The position numbers and the translations under genes are program-made. This document shows, piece by piece, positions 40,101 through 52,463 of a stretch of 64,000 nt of DNA. The stretch comes from Kudoa neothunni. Lineage: Eukaryota > Cnidaria. Location of the stretch: NCBI GenBank assembly GCA_964304625.1, contig OZ199840.1, positions 4,898,001 through 4,962,000 of the forward strand, read 5' to 3'. How positions within the stretch are numbered: position 1 is the first letter of the stretch; each line of letters starts with the position of its first letter. The notes below the pieces were generated by a model. It did no database searches, was not told the DNA's origin, and saw only the letters and a list, made by a program, of their open reading frames with translations.

Positions 40101-40695
40101 GTATAGACTGCATTTGCCGACGCATTCATTTTTATCGTAATTGTATTTTTTAGATTGCAGTATCCAACGCTTTATACCTTCGAATACGTCTCCACATTGG
40201 TAGGCGTTGCCAGTGGGTCCATTACACATCCCTGATCCCCACGCAATATTTTCACCCACCCACACATGTCGTTGACTACATACAATAAATTTAAACCGAA
40301 TAACTCATGTATTTGAAAACTTTGGCTTTGATTCTTCATTATTGCTCAAACGATCATAGAGTTGATGACGTTGTTTATTGTGAGCCAACTGACATTTTTC
40401 CACATAATTGGTAGTAATATTTTCTAGGGCGTCATCCCACGTTAATTTTTGCATATTTGCAGCTGTGGGATACACGTTTGATCGATAGTGATTGTGTAAG
40501 GCGAGAATAAGTTGTTTTTGAATATTGGTAAGACCATCATCTCCAATGATTGTGCCATCAAGGGTTTGGTTGTAAACAGTGACATCCGAGCTTACCACCA
40601 CCAATACTAAATGTAATCAACATTGAATATCAACCTAATAGATTACATATTATTCCAAATATAATTGTTTTCAAACCTATAAATCTCAAAGCCAT
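37163..40695 (-). CDS. Secreted mosaic: CAP + tectonin-like + chitin-binding + PA14
   Basis: About 13 exons joined by 40-60 bp introns: 40647-40695, 40321-40606, 39647-40275, 39478-39601, 39282-39430, 38791-39218, 38719-38749, 38530-38673, 38470-38480, 38146-38425, about 37605-38096, 37418-37563 and 37163-37370. Signal peptide MALRFIGLKTIIFGII; CAP domain (ALHNHYRSN, VWVGENIAWGSG, YTQMIWAETNK, LICNYVPGGN); about four tectonin-type blades (VWAVTRNSTLLAR, VWILSVNGNIFVR, CWGITDSNETFSR); a type-2 chitin-binding domain with six Cys near 38150-38380 (YIECNG, FDPSLNIC); and a C-terminal PA14-like domain (FEAPPNAGDGYGQRL, DHLSVSIEY). Phases agree up to the last third, where a TGA interrupts the frame at 37834-37836 and the junction 37605/37563 misses by one base. 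Either sequence errors or a decaying gene. Probably extracellular, binding chitin or glycans. Confidence 0.78.
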
Positions 40696-43600
40696 ATATA
40701 GAACTAACCTAAACAATCACTAGTATAAAAAAATTGGATTTGGTAAGGTGTGAATAAGTTTGTATGCCATTGTTAGGCCACAATAAACCTACTCACCCTT
40801 CGAAGCTAATCTATCGCAAATATTATTTGTTTTGTTTATGTTATGTTATGTTACACCAAAAGTTATTTTGAAAATAATGGGGAAAAAATTAAATTAATAA
40901 ATTCAAATTGAAGTTTCACAATAGTAATCTATTTTCTGAATTGAATATTATTTTTACCAAGGAAAATTATGGCATTCAAGAAAATCTTTTCGAGCTCCAA
41001 ACCATATTGTTATGTTAACAAAATATATTTGAGCCCATTTTATTTTTGTTCATGCCATTTTTCTCTCCCAGTTCATAATCTATACAAAATTTTATAAGAC
41101 TATGTGCTAAATAATGAAATAATTTCGTTGAAATATTTAATTAAAATTGTTAGGCAATGTATCCGCAAAAATTGGTTGGATATTTCAATATAAAAATATC
41201 AAATTATTTTATCGGCATTGCTCATCGAAAAATCCATTATTTCGATCGAATTTCAATAATAATCTTAAAAAATATATAACGATGGTTTTATAATCAATCG
41301 CAATTTTGTACTTTTTCTATAATTTACATTATCCTCAAACACTCAAAAGGTTTTATTAACAGCAGATTTGAATTGTTAGATTAATTTTGATCTTAAATAT
41401 TTACTTTAATTGAGATAAACAGGAAGAGGCTATTTTTTTATTTTAAGCGTAATACATATTTGATTCTCTGTTGTTATTGGCACAAACATATTTAGTAAGA
41501 AGACACGTTCGTTTTCTTTAAACTCACGTATACTCCCCACAATTCCTATTTAGAAATTAACCCTCCGATGTCTGAAAGTGGCCAAAGGGTCCACTGAGAT
41601 GATTTTCTTAAACCCACTAATGTCCCGAAAATCAACTGCATTCCGAAGGACCGTGAGGTAAAAAAATACCACAGATTTTTATTTTATCGTTTGTTACAAA
41701 AAAATTTCGTTATAAGAAATACTGAAAATTTTAGTGGATATAAAAAAAGAATACAGTGATACAACGTAACTAAATTCTTTAATAATCTCAATAATCCCAC
41801 GAATACCACTTTCGTCAACAACCGTCGCATTAGCTTTTAATTCCGAGTTCGATTGCGTCTGTGTTGTCCTCATTAAACTTTTAAAATAAAAATATTGATA
41901 TCATATCACCTTAGTCTAATTTTTTACCATTAATAAGCCGCATTTAATGAAAACAATATTCAAAAACATTTATTAACTGGTTCGTACACTAAAATTTGTT
42001 GCATACTGTGCACACAACTTTTGTTTTTTAACAAATTTTCTTGGAATAGGGATCGAAGGTGGTTTAAGATTTTTGGTTTCCATGTTTCTTTCCACTTGTG
42101 GGTCATATAATAATTTCGCTTCTATTTCAAGAGCTTCCTACGGGGTATATCGTCACCAAAAATTCGACTGTATGTCGAATCACGTGATCTATTTACAGTT
42201 TGTAAATGTTATATCGTAGAATCTAAACCACAGAAAATCCTTTAACTCATCATTTAGACTAAAAATCATTTATTCCTTAATTTCGGAAAAGAAAAATGTG
42301 GGGTTTTTTTCTACCCTAAAGTCCATTGGAATGTGGAAAATGTATATTTTCGCCAGTACCATAGTTAATAAATTCTATTTCGTTGTAATTCTAATTCTAA
42401 AGATTAAATCATAGCTAATTTACCAAAGTCGAAGATACATAAATTGTTGATTTTTAAAATTCTCGCGCATGCTTGGGATGGACACGCAATCCACCCAAAT
42501 TTGTTTTAACCCTCGAACACCTGAGGAAAAAAGTTACACGTATACCTGGAGGTGGTCACTGTGATCACATGAAGAAATGTATTAAAATAATAAAAATCGT
42601 TGTACTTAATGTTAATAACAATTATTTACGTTGTTTTTAAAATTTTAAATATAATAAATTTGATAAAAATAAATCAATGATGCATTTTTGTGAATTTTAT
42701 TTTCGCAAATGCGAAGAACAGGAATAATTATGCTTGTATGTATTTTGAAAAGCGTGAAAAATTATAAATGAACTGTTTTATTATTATTATTTAACAGCTA
42801 AGGTTTTGTTTTTTCATCAAAATCCATGATTTTATTATGATATCTGTTCCACTGTTGACAGAAATATGTTAAACATATAAATTCGTACTTTATAAATTGA
42901 AATTTAGCATTATAAATTAATTTATGAATAAAAAATATATATAGAGTGTAAGGATTTTTAGATTTTGAATGTTTGAGTTATGATAAGATGGTCTAAATCA
43001 ATGTTTCCCTACAAATTTTACACTCGTACATCCATGCTAACCTCCGCTCACTTCTCACTCCCTCCTCCGTGTGAAAGTGTAAGCTTAGTTTTATGTATTA
43101 TTTAAAAGCGAAAATAATAATAATACCACTAAAAACGTTATTAAATTATATTTTTTATTATTTTTAATGATATTTGAACTTAGTAGTTTCCCAAGTTATT
43201 TTTGAAATGCATTAATTAAAACAAAGTTGGTTTAGTTAACTCAATTTTCTATGCACAATTAAAAAAGAAAAAACATCCTTGTTCGCCTTATGACTTAACA
43301 CTCAACGATTGAAGCTATTATTTATTTCTGCCTGAAAGTACCACTTTTGTGTAGAGTAAAAAACAATTCTAATTAAAAAATGTTATTATAATTATTTAAT
43401 AGCATTAGAAACAACAAATTTATATAAAAGTAATACTGGATTATACTATAAAAAGTTATAGTCACTAGATTAAATTCTGTAATTAAAGGAGCAATTTAAA
43501 TAGGCCAAATAATTATAACAAATTCATATAGTTCATAAAATATCACCATTTCAAAATAAAATATTTTTTGATATTTTATTGAAGTGGCGGCTTTCTCGCT

Positions 43601-44790
43601 CTCGCCGGTTTTTAATAAGTAATTCAAAGCGTTGCACACTGTTGGTAAATGATACATGCAAATCGTCTGGGTGGGTTCGGAGGAATTCCGATATTTTTTA
43701 TTTGTATACAATAAAGTCGAGGAGTCAGTCTCAAATACCATATTGTGCGGAAAAAAACTTGCGAATTCCATACTCTATATTAAGTTAGATTTTAATTTAA
43801 ACGTTGAGGCAATGGGTTTAGAAAAATCCAGAAAATTTAAAATAGATACCTTCTTAATGTAACTGAGTAAAAATAACTAATTGTTCTATTAAAATTGACA
43901 TTCGTTTATTTAAGTGTATAAATAAATTCTCTGATTATTGTTGAACTCAAATTTTTAAAGATAATATAGTTAAAATTCATATCAGAAGGCAGGTACAAAT
44001 TCGAGCATAAAACTTAATATGGATTATAATAAAGAATACACAATTAAATGTTGTATCTCAAATTTAGACAGAAGACAAAATTTAAACCACATCATAACTT
44101 TATTTTTAAGGATACAGATAATTTCTAAGTAGATAAAAATGTTGACAACCTAATTACAACTTAAGCATATAAATACGCTACACTATAAGATAACACAGAT
44201 ACGATTTTACGTGAAATAACGAGTGATAGACTTTGTAGATTGAATAAACTTAATATAAACCATTACTTTATTGACGCATTTCGTAGAAATAAACAAAATG
44301 AACGATACATTAAATAAATTTTCATATCTCATTTTCTGAATAGAAACCAATAGATAATAAAACAACCAATAATATTATTGCACGCATTACGTCCTTACAT
44401 GATTTAAACGGGCACTAACGAAAACTCACAATAAATAAATTATGATTAATTCTTAAATTTACTCTCGAATGATAACCGCACCCATTTTAGGGAAACATTG
44501 GTCTAAATTAAACTCTAAACAACTATATTTAATTCACTCCTTTTTGTTGATGTGTAATTGAACGAAATTATTATAATATGAATAATTCACATTACAAATT
44601 AAATTAGTTAACAGAAAAAAGTTGTTGTAGAAACGAAAAAATAAATTTACAATTCTTATTTTACTGCAGAAAAGTTTTTTTATACAATAGCTAATCGATT
44701 TTACGCAGTTTTCGACTAAAACCTTAATTTTCTAAATCCACTGATTTGATTACATTCATAATATTATCTTTTTATATATCAAATCCTTTG
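40696..44790. other. Intergenic with possible piggyBac ends
   Basis: No gene seen. TTAA followed by CCCTCCGATGTCTGAAAG at 41557 and TTAA followed by CCCTCGAACACCTGAGG at 42506 look like 5' ends of two piggyBac-type elements in the same orientation. The minus strand of about 41990-42140 has a short open stretch (PPSIPIPRKFVKKQKL) that could be a transposase tail. Matching right ends were not found, so these are weak calls. Confidence 0.35.
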
Positions 44791-45220
44791 TCTGTTAGTG
44801 TGTCTGTCAGTGTGTCTGTCAGTGTGTCTGTCAGTGTGTCTATCTGTGTGTCTATCTGTGTGTCTATCTGTGTGTCTATCTGTGTGTCTATCTGTGTGTC
44901 TATCTGTGTGTCTATCTGTGTGTCTATCTGTGTGTCTATCTGTGTGTCTATCTGTGTGTCTATCTGTGTGTCTATCTGTGTGTCTATCTGTGTGTCTATC
45001 TGTGTGTCTATCTGTGTGTCTATCTGTGTGTCTATCTGTGTGTCTATCTGTGTGTCTATCTGTGTGTCTATCTGTGTGTCTATCTGTGTGTCTATCTGTG
45101 TGTCTATCTGTGTGTCTGTCAGTGTGTCTGTCAGTGTGTCTGTCAGTGTGTCTGTCAGTGTGTCTGTCAGTGTGTCTGTCAGTGTGTCTGTCAGTGTGTC
45201 TGTCAGTGTGTCTATTTGTG
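44791..45220 (+). repeat. 12-bp satellite array with two variant units
   Basis: Tandem TCTATCTGTGTG (about 23 units, roughly 44838-45117) is flanked on both sides by the variant TCTGTCAGTGTG (about four units left, about nine right). The array is open in several frames (Cys-Leu-Ser-Val in one), but this is a product of the 12-bp period and not evidence of a gene. Confidence 0.93.
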
Positions 45221-46924
45221 TGTGTGCCCAGGGCTGCCTGGGCTTGGGTTTTTCCTCAAGATCTTGCGGTTTTTATTGAAAACCTGTAAATACTGAATAC
45301 AGTAGATGACAGGTCATTCGAAACTTTTGGAAGATACACGCGCTTCATTGTTTCAAATCATACAGGGTAGATGGAGTTGATAATTAATAAAATTTACTTT
45401 TTGTAAAAATATTCCATAACTTTAGTATTTTCTGTGTTTGTATAATTATTTAATATACTTCGTATTTAATATCCTAAAGTATATCCGTATTTATTCGAAT
45501 CGTGCTCGATAAGGTATTGCTTAAGTTTGCCAAAATAAAATAGGACAGTTCTAGAAATTAACATTAATATTTTTTTATATTTGAAATAATAAATATCCTC
45601 TTTGATTTCAATTTCTGTGGCATCATCTGGATATTCATTAACTTTATGATATTTTCACGTTTGTCTGAAAGTTAGTCATTTCCAATAACCACAACGTTCG
45701 ATATTATTTCATCATTGTTCATTTCATTTATCACATTAAAAAAACGGTATTCTAAATTTTAATCTTCGTTTTTATCAAAATTATCATAAATAATAGAAAT
45801 ATTTTTTATTAGATTTCGCCATAACAAAACAATTAAAAATAGTTGATTTAGCAATCGAGTCTCAAGAATTTGCAATCAATAAAGTGCATTCAAAATATTA
45901 GGAGATAAATGTTCCATCGAAGCTTTGGTGGGAGAAATGTGGAGTTATATCGTATATACTTTATAGTGGAATTTAAACGAGTATATTATACTCTTATGTA
46001 TGGGTCGAAGAGCACTCGGAGTGTTTTTGGGAAGAATAATTAGTTTAATATTTGAATATTCCAATTTTACATGACAGCTTACTTTGTCTAAAGCCAAAAA
46101 TTATTATTTTTTTAAGTATGCCGTATTTTCTAAAACAAACCTGCACTTAAATGCGCTAATTAATTAATTCTTTTTATTTCAAACAAAACAATGTAGATAA
46201 GAGTGATGTATTGCTAAGTTTTGTAGTTCTTGATTTTACCTCTGCTTTTAATAGACTGTCAAAGTAATTGATTATTTTTTATTTTTCAGAAATTGATCTA
46301 ACGTTGTTTTGTATTTTTATCTTCAATCAATAGTTTATATAAAAAAATCTAGACACTTGTTCACCCGAAAAGTTATGAACCACACGTCAGTCAATAAAAA
46401 TAAGGGAAACTTACCAAAATTTAATTAACAGACAGCTAATAATTTTTCCACTTAGTGTGTTTACTCTAATGTGTATTTTGAGGTAAAATTTAATAATTCA
46501 TTTTTTTATAATTTCTAATTTTTACATATGTTTGAAAGTTACGAACCACCCGTCATCGACTGTAATAACACAAGTTTTTTTATATGCGGCATTAATATGT
46601 ATATTTTGATTAACACATTCTCTTCAAATTATATCATGCAGGATTTAAACATTTACGATATTTAATGACAGCACTTTTGATTATTTAATGTGGCACAACT
46701 AAATAATTACTCGGTAAACGTTGTCGCAGGTTATTAGAAAATTTAAACGTTATTTCAAAATATATTAAGAATTACGAAGTAATTAATTAATTTTGAGAAC
46801 ATTGATTTATACTAGACTAGACATTAAGTACGAATGAGTGTTTGCGATAATATACTTTCTGTGTCGAGAGTTTAATAATGTTTATGACTTGATAAGTAAA
46901 TTTTAAAAATTCTATTAATGGTTT
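45221..46924. other. Intergenic, no gene seen
   Basis: Begins with a GC-rich patch directly after the satellite (CCCAGGGCTGCCTGGGC, a 6-7 bp stem). The rest is AT-rich without recognisable features. Confidence 0.45.
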
Positions 46925-47645
46925 AAAATATGAGAAAAGTATATGTTTTCATCATTAATAGCGAATTGGTAGAGCATGCTATAATAGGATAGTTTGAAGC
47001 GTTATAATTTATAATGTGAGCGCTGGGTCCGTGGTTTTTATTGAAACCGTCCTCTATTTTGAACTTCCAGTGATTAAATTCAATGCAGATGGTTGTACTC
47101 TTAATTCATCTAATTATATAAATTAATTATGCTGATATTGAAGCGGTTTTTAGTTGTTTGATTTTTAAAAGTGCACTAATGTTTATGCCGAGCTAAACGA
47201 TGCTAATTTTAGCAATATCAATTAATTTCAATACGTGTTCTTCTATCTCTATTACATTATCTATTTGTTTATCTCTTAAAAAGTCGAATTCTGGCCTGGC
47301 TCGGTAACTGTGTGCACCACTAACTTTTTAAGAGATAGAAGAAAACTTATGAAAATTAATCGATATTGCAAAAATTAGCATCGTTTAGCTCGGCATAAAC
47401 ATTCATGCGCTTTATATCATAAACAGCCACAAATCGCGTCGACTTCAACATAAACAGTTTAGATAATTTGGTGAAATAAAAGTACAACTATCCGCATTGA
47501 ATCTAATCACGTAAAGTAAAACTTAGTGGACAATTTAATGAAACCTATGAACGCAGTATTTCCATTATAACGCTTCAATCAATGTAACTTTAACGTTCTC
47601 CGCGAATTCGTTATTTATGAGACATATACGTTAAAACTTAAAACT
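46925..47645. repeat. Fold-back element, long imperfect palindrome
   Basis: Left arm about 46925-47235 and right arm about 47345-47645 are inverted copies (roughly 75% by eye). Paired landmarks are GAAGCGTTATAAT, GTGATTAAATTCAATGC with GTGATTAGATTCAATGC, and GTTTATGCCGAGCTAAACGA, with an inner stem TATCTCTTAAAAAGT. It is non-coding and resembles a fold-back or MITE-type element; a transcript would form a hairpin of about 300 bp. Confidence 0.82.
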
Positions 47646-48024
47646 CCGCAAATAAAGAGTGTGTTTAAACAGACACCCAAATAGAAACTCCAACCTTATA
47701 TATAAAGATAGATAGACGCAGTCAATGAACATATGATGGAGCATATAAAAGAGATAGTTAACTTCAACCGGCCATAACCATGACATAAGCAAGCGCTAAT
47801 CCTATGGTTGAACTCATGTAATCCGAAAAACAAACTTTGAATCGACAAAATCACTATTTTATAAATACTTTTTGGAAACTATAGTCGTCCAAAAACAATT
47901 AAACGACTTTTTTAAACATTACAAATTTATAAAAATTTTATATATGGTTTTCTATAACGAAAAAATTATCTGCACATGTGTACTTAGTGGCATACACATA
48001 CTAAACAAATATACCGACAGTCCT

Positions 48025-48062
<38 letters not shown>

Positions 48063-49318
48063 GATTAAGAAATTTTTCAATGTTTAATACTCCCAAACAA
48101 CGCTGGGCAGTTCGCGTCAGTTGTAAATAATTTAGACATAAAGAACAGTTAATTATTTTCTATTATTTAAAAATATGCAAATGAAATCTGATAAATCTTG
48201 CACAGTTTGCGATTAAGATCTCGTAAATATTTGTGGTTTGAAAACTCTGAACACAAGAATATTGGATTGATTTCCTTATGTAAAATAAATTTGGATTCAT
48301 TCAAAAGAAATATTCTGAAAAAGGTTCAAATAACGATTGTTATGCTATAGTTTCTAATTGATTTTAAACGATTAAATGTGTAATAGAAAATAAAGGAGTT
48401 CAATTAAAAAAATTATTACTCTGATGGGCTTTTATGATTATAGGTCTCGCTTCGATTTAAAAATGGTTAAATTTCTTCGGTGACCAATATACACCCGAAA
48501 CTCTTGTTATTACTGGTAGAACAAATTGATTGACAAAGCTGCAAGATCTCCATCTCTTTCTCCTAGCGGTCTTATTTGCGCAATTTATATAAAATTACAT
48601 TAATCAATCAACAATGTCATATTACTTGAACATGTACACATATTCTAAGATAATTTTTAATTACCGCCGTGGATCCAATTTACACCTAGAAAATAGAAAA
48701 GAGATCTAAAATGGTTAATGAGTGAATTTTAAATGTCCATTTCTAGGAGTTGTTCAGACTGTCCTTTAATTTGTCATCAAAAAAATTAACGATTATTCCA
48801 CGACAATAAAAATGCACTCATCCAATTCGAGTAGAATAAGCATGAGAGAGTGAAGATTAAACATTAAAAATATATCAAATTTTTTAAAATAATAATGTCA
48901 AAAGTACTGTCAACAATTTATACGTATATGTGTATCTCCGTAGCTCGACTATTAATCATGAAAATAAATTACACAGCACCACTCCCGTATTTTCAGAACA
49001 ATCAGAAAGTTAACTCCCATCTCTCAATAAACGAATAATTTATTTCCCAACGTCCAACTACAAAAGTATTTCGGTTAGAAACCGCATTATTGAAAATGAT
49101 AACGGTCAAAAAGCATAAAGACATTTCTCGAGAACAATAATTGTGAACTTTATTATATTACTTCAATACAAAATATTCAAATTGTCTTTGAACACTTCAA
49201 AAATTAAGTAGAATCGATTAACTTTATCAACTGTGTGAAACAAATTGTTTCAGCGTCAAAAAAAACCAATAATAAAACTCATTTAATAATTTAAAAAAAG
49301 CATACTACACTAAAAAAT
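47646..49318. other. Intergenic, with an (AT)n run
   Basis: Contains an (AT)n microsatellite at 48028-48058. No coding features recognised. Confidence 0.5.
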
Positions 49319-49660
49319 CTAATACACAACTACCAAACTATAGGTCAATGTCCAGAAAAATACAAACGTAATCAGCTGTGATATGAGATCATTTAGAAAT
49401 AACACGTGGAGCGAGGAGAAATATTTTCCATGTCGAAATCCACATTTGGCAAGAACCATGGCCGAAGATAACAGCGACACAATAAGATACATCAATAGAC
49501 CTTCAAAGTTGATGAGGCCCAACGAACCGCATAAAATTCCAGCGACAACCGCACTCACAATTCGAATAGTTCGTAGCAATTTAACATTTGAAACAGCATG
49601 TTCACTGTTATACTGTTGTGAATCGATAAGTTTTGATAGTTGTTTCAAGTTGGAGGACAT
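49319..49660 (-). CDS. EMC6: ER membrane protein complex subunit 6 (EMC6), 113 aa
   Basis: EMC6 is a core membrane subunit of the EMC, which inserts tail-anchored and multi-pass proteins into the ER membrane. The protein shows the family pattern: a cytosolic N-terminus (SNVKLLRTIRIVSAV), hydrophobic segments starting AGILCGSLGL, the loop KCGFRHGKYF (KAGRRWNKYF in human), and the C-terminal FFWTLTYSLVVVY, ending in the hallmark Val-Tyr. Length 113 aa against 110 in human. The start is ATG at 49660 (MSSNLKQL); a GTG two codons further up is not a plausible start. Single exon. Plus-strand ORFs over the same interval are shadows. Confidence 0.92.
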   Translation of the reverse strand: MSSNLKQLSKLIDSQQYNSEHAVSNVKLLRTIRIVSAVVAGILCGSLGLINFEGLLMYLIVSLLSSAMVLAKCGFRHGKYFSSLHVLFLNDLISQLITFVFFWTLTYSLVVVY

Positions 49661-49950
49661 TTTCACGCAAGTGGAACGTGTAATTTTGGCTGGGTTAGCG
49701 CACGCAGAGATTCATTTTAAATGCGCCGACACAAACATATTGTTATCAAACAAGTATCGACTGATTGCCGCCAAAAAAATTACTGCAGCAGATTACATGC
49801 ATTCCAATATCACCCATACAACAATCACCCAGACAAATTCAAATGAATCCCCTAATCATAAAATCCGATAACTAATCCGTTTCTTGTGGAATTATGTATA
49901 AATGTGATTTAAATTCGAAAATTTTATTATCCACCGAAAAATTCTGTTTT

Positions 49951-50080
49951 TTATTTTAATGTAACATCGAGCGACACATTGAAAGTAGACTCGTATTTGA
50001 AAGGCGGTTCTACATATGGTTTGCGATAAGTGTCGAGTATTGCCGAATTGATAGCATCATTATTAGCAACTGGGTTACCT
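49951..50080 (-). CDS. Possible terminal coding exon, unrecognised
   Basis: After a plausible acceptor (CTATAG at 50086-50081 on the minus strand) a frame of about 43 codons reads GNPVANNDAINSAI, then YRKPYVEPPFKYES, ending DVTLK and TAA at 49951. Composition and acidic/aromatic balance look coding. No upstream exon was identified between 50080 and 50860. It could be the 3' end of a minus-strand gene lying between EMC6 and the kinase, or chance. Confidence 0.28.
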
Positions 50081-50883
50081 CTATAGGATTAAAGACGAAT
50101 CGAAAATAGTTGCTCGTATTTGCTTGGAATAATAGGTACGATTATTATTAGCCACGATTGATATTGATTATTATTTGAATGGTTTAATTCATTATACACA
50201 TAAAATCCAATATGTCCTATTGAATATTGTCCTTACATCTATTAAATATTATTAGGTGTGATTCCATTCAATTAGAATATCTATTAAGTGCTTTCTAATT
50301 CATTTTAATTTGTTATTAGGGTAAGTATTTGCGTCAGCAACCTAAAATTTTTCCATCCAATTACACACCTCTACCACATTACTATATTGGTTTATTGCTG
50401 CTGCTACTGCTACTGCTACTGCTGTTGTTGGACTCGTTGATCAATTATCACCACCCTCGTATTGTTGTTATTTATTACAAAGTGAGTTGGATTTATTTGT
50501 TTGGGATGCCGGTAATGTTAGCACACCACGACAACTTAATGTATGCGATGAGATTGTGGGATTTCTCCCACCAAATCTCACCACATAAAGTGTATTGGTT
50601 GTTTGTTGGCACTCCATTTTGTATCTTTTAAAGCGACATTCTAATGGGAATTAGAGTTGATGAATTTTTGGTGGGATATTAATTTTTTTTAATTTCTAGA
50701 TCAAAATCAACTGTTGTGTGTGATCATTTGCTGTTGTTATTGATCGTTTAATATTGGCTATCATTGGTCGACTACAATTTGATGGCAGGAATACGTATGA
50801 TATATGAGGAGGTTGTGTTGTGTTGATCGAGCTGATTTGTAGCAACTCATATTATTTGTGTGTTGAGAGGGGCACCACCAAAC

Positions 50884-52087
50884 ATGTACGAAAATGTGGT
50901 GCTTGAGGAAACAGTACGAATTTCGAATGGAGCATTTGGAGTGGTTTATTCGAGCAAATTGTACAGACAATTAGTCGACAAGCCGATCACTTACACCCCG
51001 TCATCAAACTGCAGTGGAGCGCTAGGTAATTTTTCGGTTGGTTGTGATGTAGATGTGGTTACAGGTGATTGTGTTGTAGCTGCTGTACCAGATGGAAACA
51101 ACAGAGTAATGAACGAAGACAATACACCGTTATCACTCATCGAATTCCGATCCAGCTGTACAGATTACCATTGTGTCGCTATCAAAAAAGTACATCAAGA
51201 TGAACGTTACAAGAATCGTGAGCTTCAAATACTGAAATCCCTCAGCCATCGTAACGTAATCAAACTGCAGTATTATTTTAAAATGGAAGAAAAGGTACGT
51301 ATTTCGAATTTTCACACACACACACACACCAGTGTTTATCCATTCACAATATTGATATCTATATAAGTTGATGTGTATATTTGAGTAGGGGGGTAAATCA
51401 TTTGTGTCTTATTTTCGATTACTTCCCATTGACAATCGCACAATTCTATCGTGAAGCTCACCAACGCAATCAATGCTCACCCGAACGAATCAAAGCCATT
51501 GTGTACCAAATTTTTCTCGGTCTACAATACGTACATTCATTGAGCATATGCCATCGAGATATTAAACCCCAAAATCTGCTGTACAATCCACTAAAAGGGC
51601 TGGTTCAAATCGCCGATTTCGGCAGTGCCAAACAACTGATTCCAGGACAGAAAAGCGTGTCTACATCTGTTCGAGACACTACCGAGCCCCCGAACTCATC
51701 TTTGGGTTGACCAACTACAGCTGTAGTATCGATATATGGGCTGTGGGTTGTGTGATGGCGGAGATTATCATTTGTAGACCGATTTTTCCTGGAGATAGTA
51801 ATGTCGGCCAACTCACTGAAATCATTCGCATAATTGGTAATCCTTCTGATACCGATCTCATGGAAATGAACCCTGATCACCAACCCAATATCAATCTTCA
51901 AGTGAAACCTGTCACCCTCGCCAAACTCATCCCACAACCTCAATGGCATTCCGCTGTTGATTTTCTCAACGACCTCCTTGTGTACAGTCCCTACAAGAGA
52001 ATCACCAGTGATTCTGCTGTGTCGCACCCCTATTTTGCTGATGTCAACGAAAAAGCTGCATTTGGCACTCTATCACCCATACATTAG
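50884..52087 (+). CDS. GSK3/shaggy-like Ser/Thr kinase, frame-broken
   Basis: Divergent GSK3 homologue. Exon 1 is about 50884-51294; exon 2 is about 51389-52087; the intron carries a (CA)n run. Motifs in order: G-loop [14 protein letters not shown], the ATP Lys in [23 protein letters not shown] (alpha-C Glu), [21 protein letters not shown], then in the next frame [15 protein letters not shown] with the GSK3 activation-loop Tyr, [16 protein letters not shown] and MNPDHQP. About 60 residues are inserted between the G-loop and the Lys, which GSK3 normally lacks. One base seems missing at about 51661 (VS|YIC), and the exon 1/exon 2 phase is off by one at a run of six G. Two indels in otherwise conserved sequence suggest sequencing errors or a young pseudogene. 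Confidence 0.82.
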
Positions 52088-52463
52088 TGCGCGCTTTTTT
52101 TGCCATAATTTAATCGATGGCATCATTGTCACACTTTGTATATTGATGTATTGGTTGTTACAATTACACGAACAATAACCCTCCAATTCAGACTACAATC
52201 ATTCCCTCATTCAAAATATAACGTTTACTACTCTTGACAAGTATTTTCTCTAATTATTCTGGTTGGTCTCGCAAAATTTAATTGGTTTTCCATTAGATTT
52301 ACTTTTTATTGATATGGTTAGATCTACTTTGATTATTTTGTATAGATATTTTTAATTATTATACCTATTTGCGTTTCTATCATTATTTTTCTTCACACCT
52401 TGTGATATTGATATTTATTAGCTGGTGTTTTTGCTGGGGTGCAAATTTATAATGACTCTCTTG

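Noticed and set aside
44791-45220. CRISPR-like array
   Set aside because: Units are only 12 bp with no spacers, and the genome is eukaryotic.
44746-45289. Open frames of 163-177 codons across the satellite
   Set aside because: They are open in several frames because the repeat unit is 12 bp (a multiple of three) without stops; no domain or gene context.
49383-49871. Plus-strand frame overlapping EMC6
   Set aside because: It is the antisense shadow of EMC6 and its 5' region; EMC6 on the minus strand is supported by motif and length.
50329-50631. Plus-strand frame with a poly-Leu run
   Set aside because: The run is a CTG/CTA trinucleotide repeat upstream of the kinase; no homology and no clear splice link to it.
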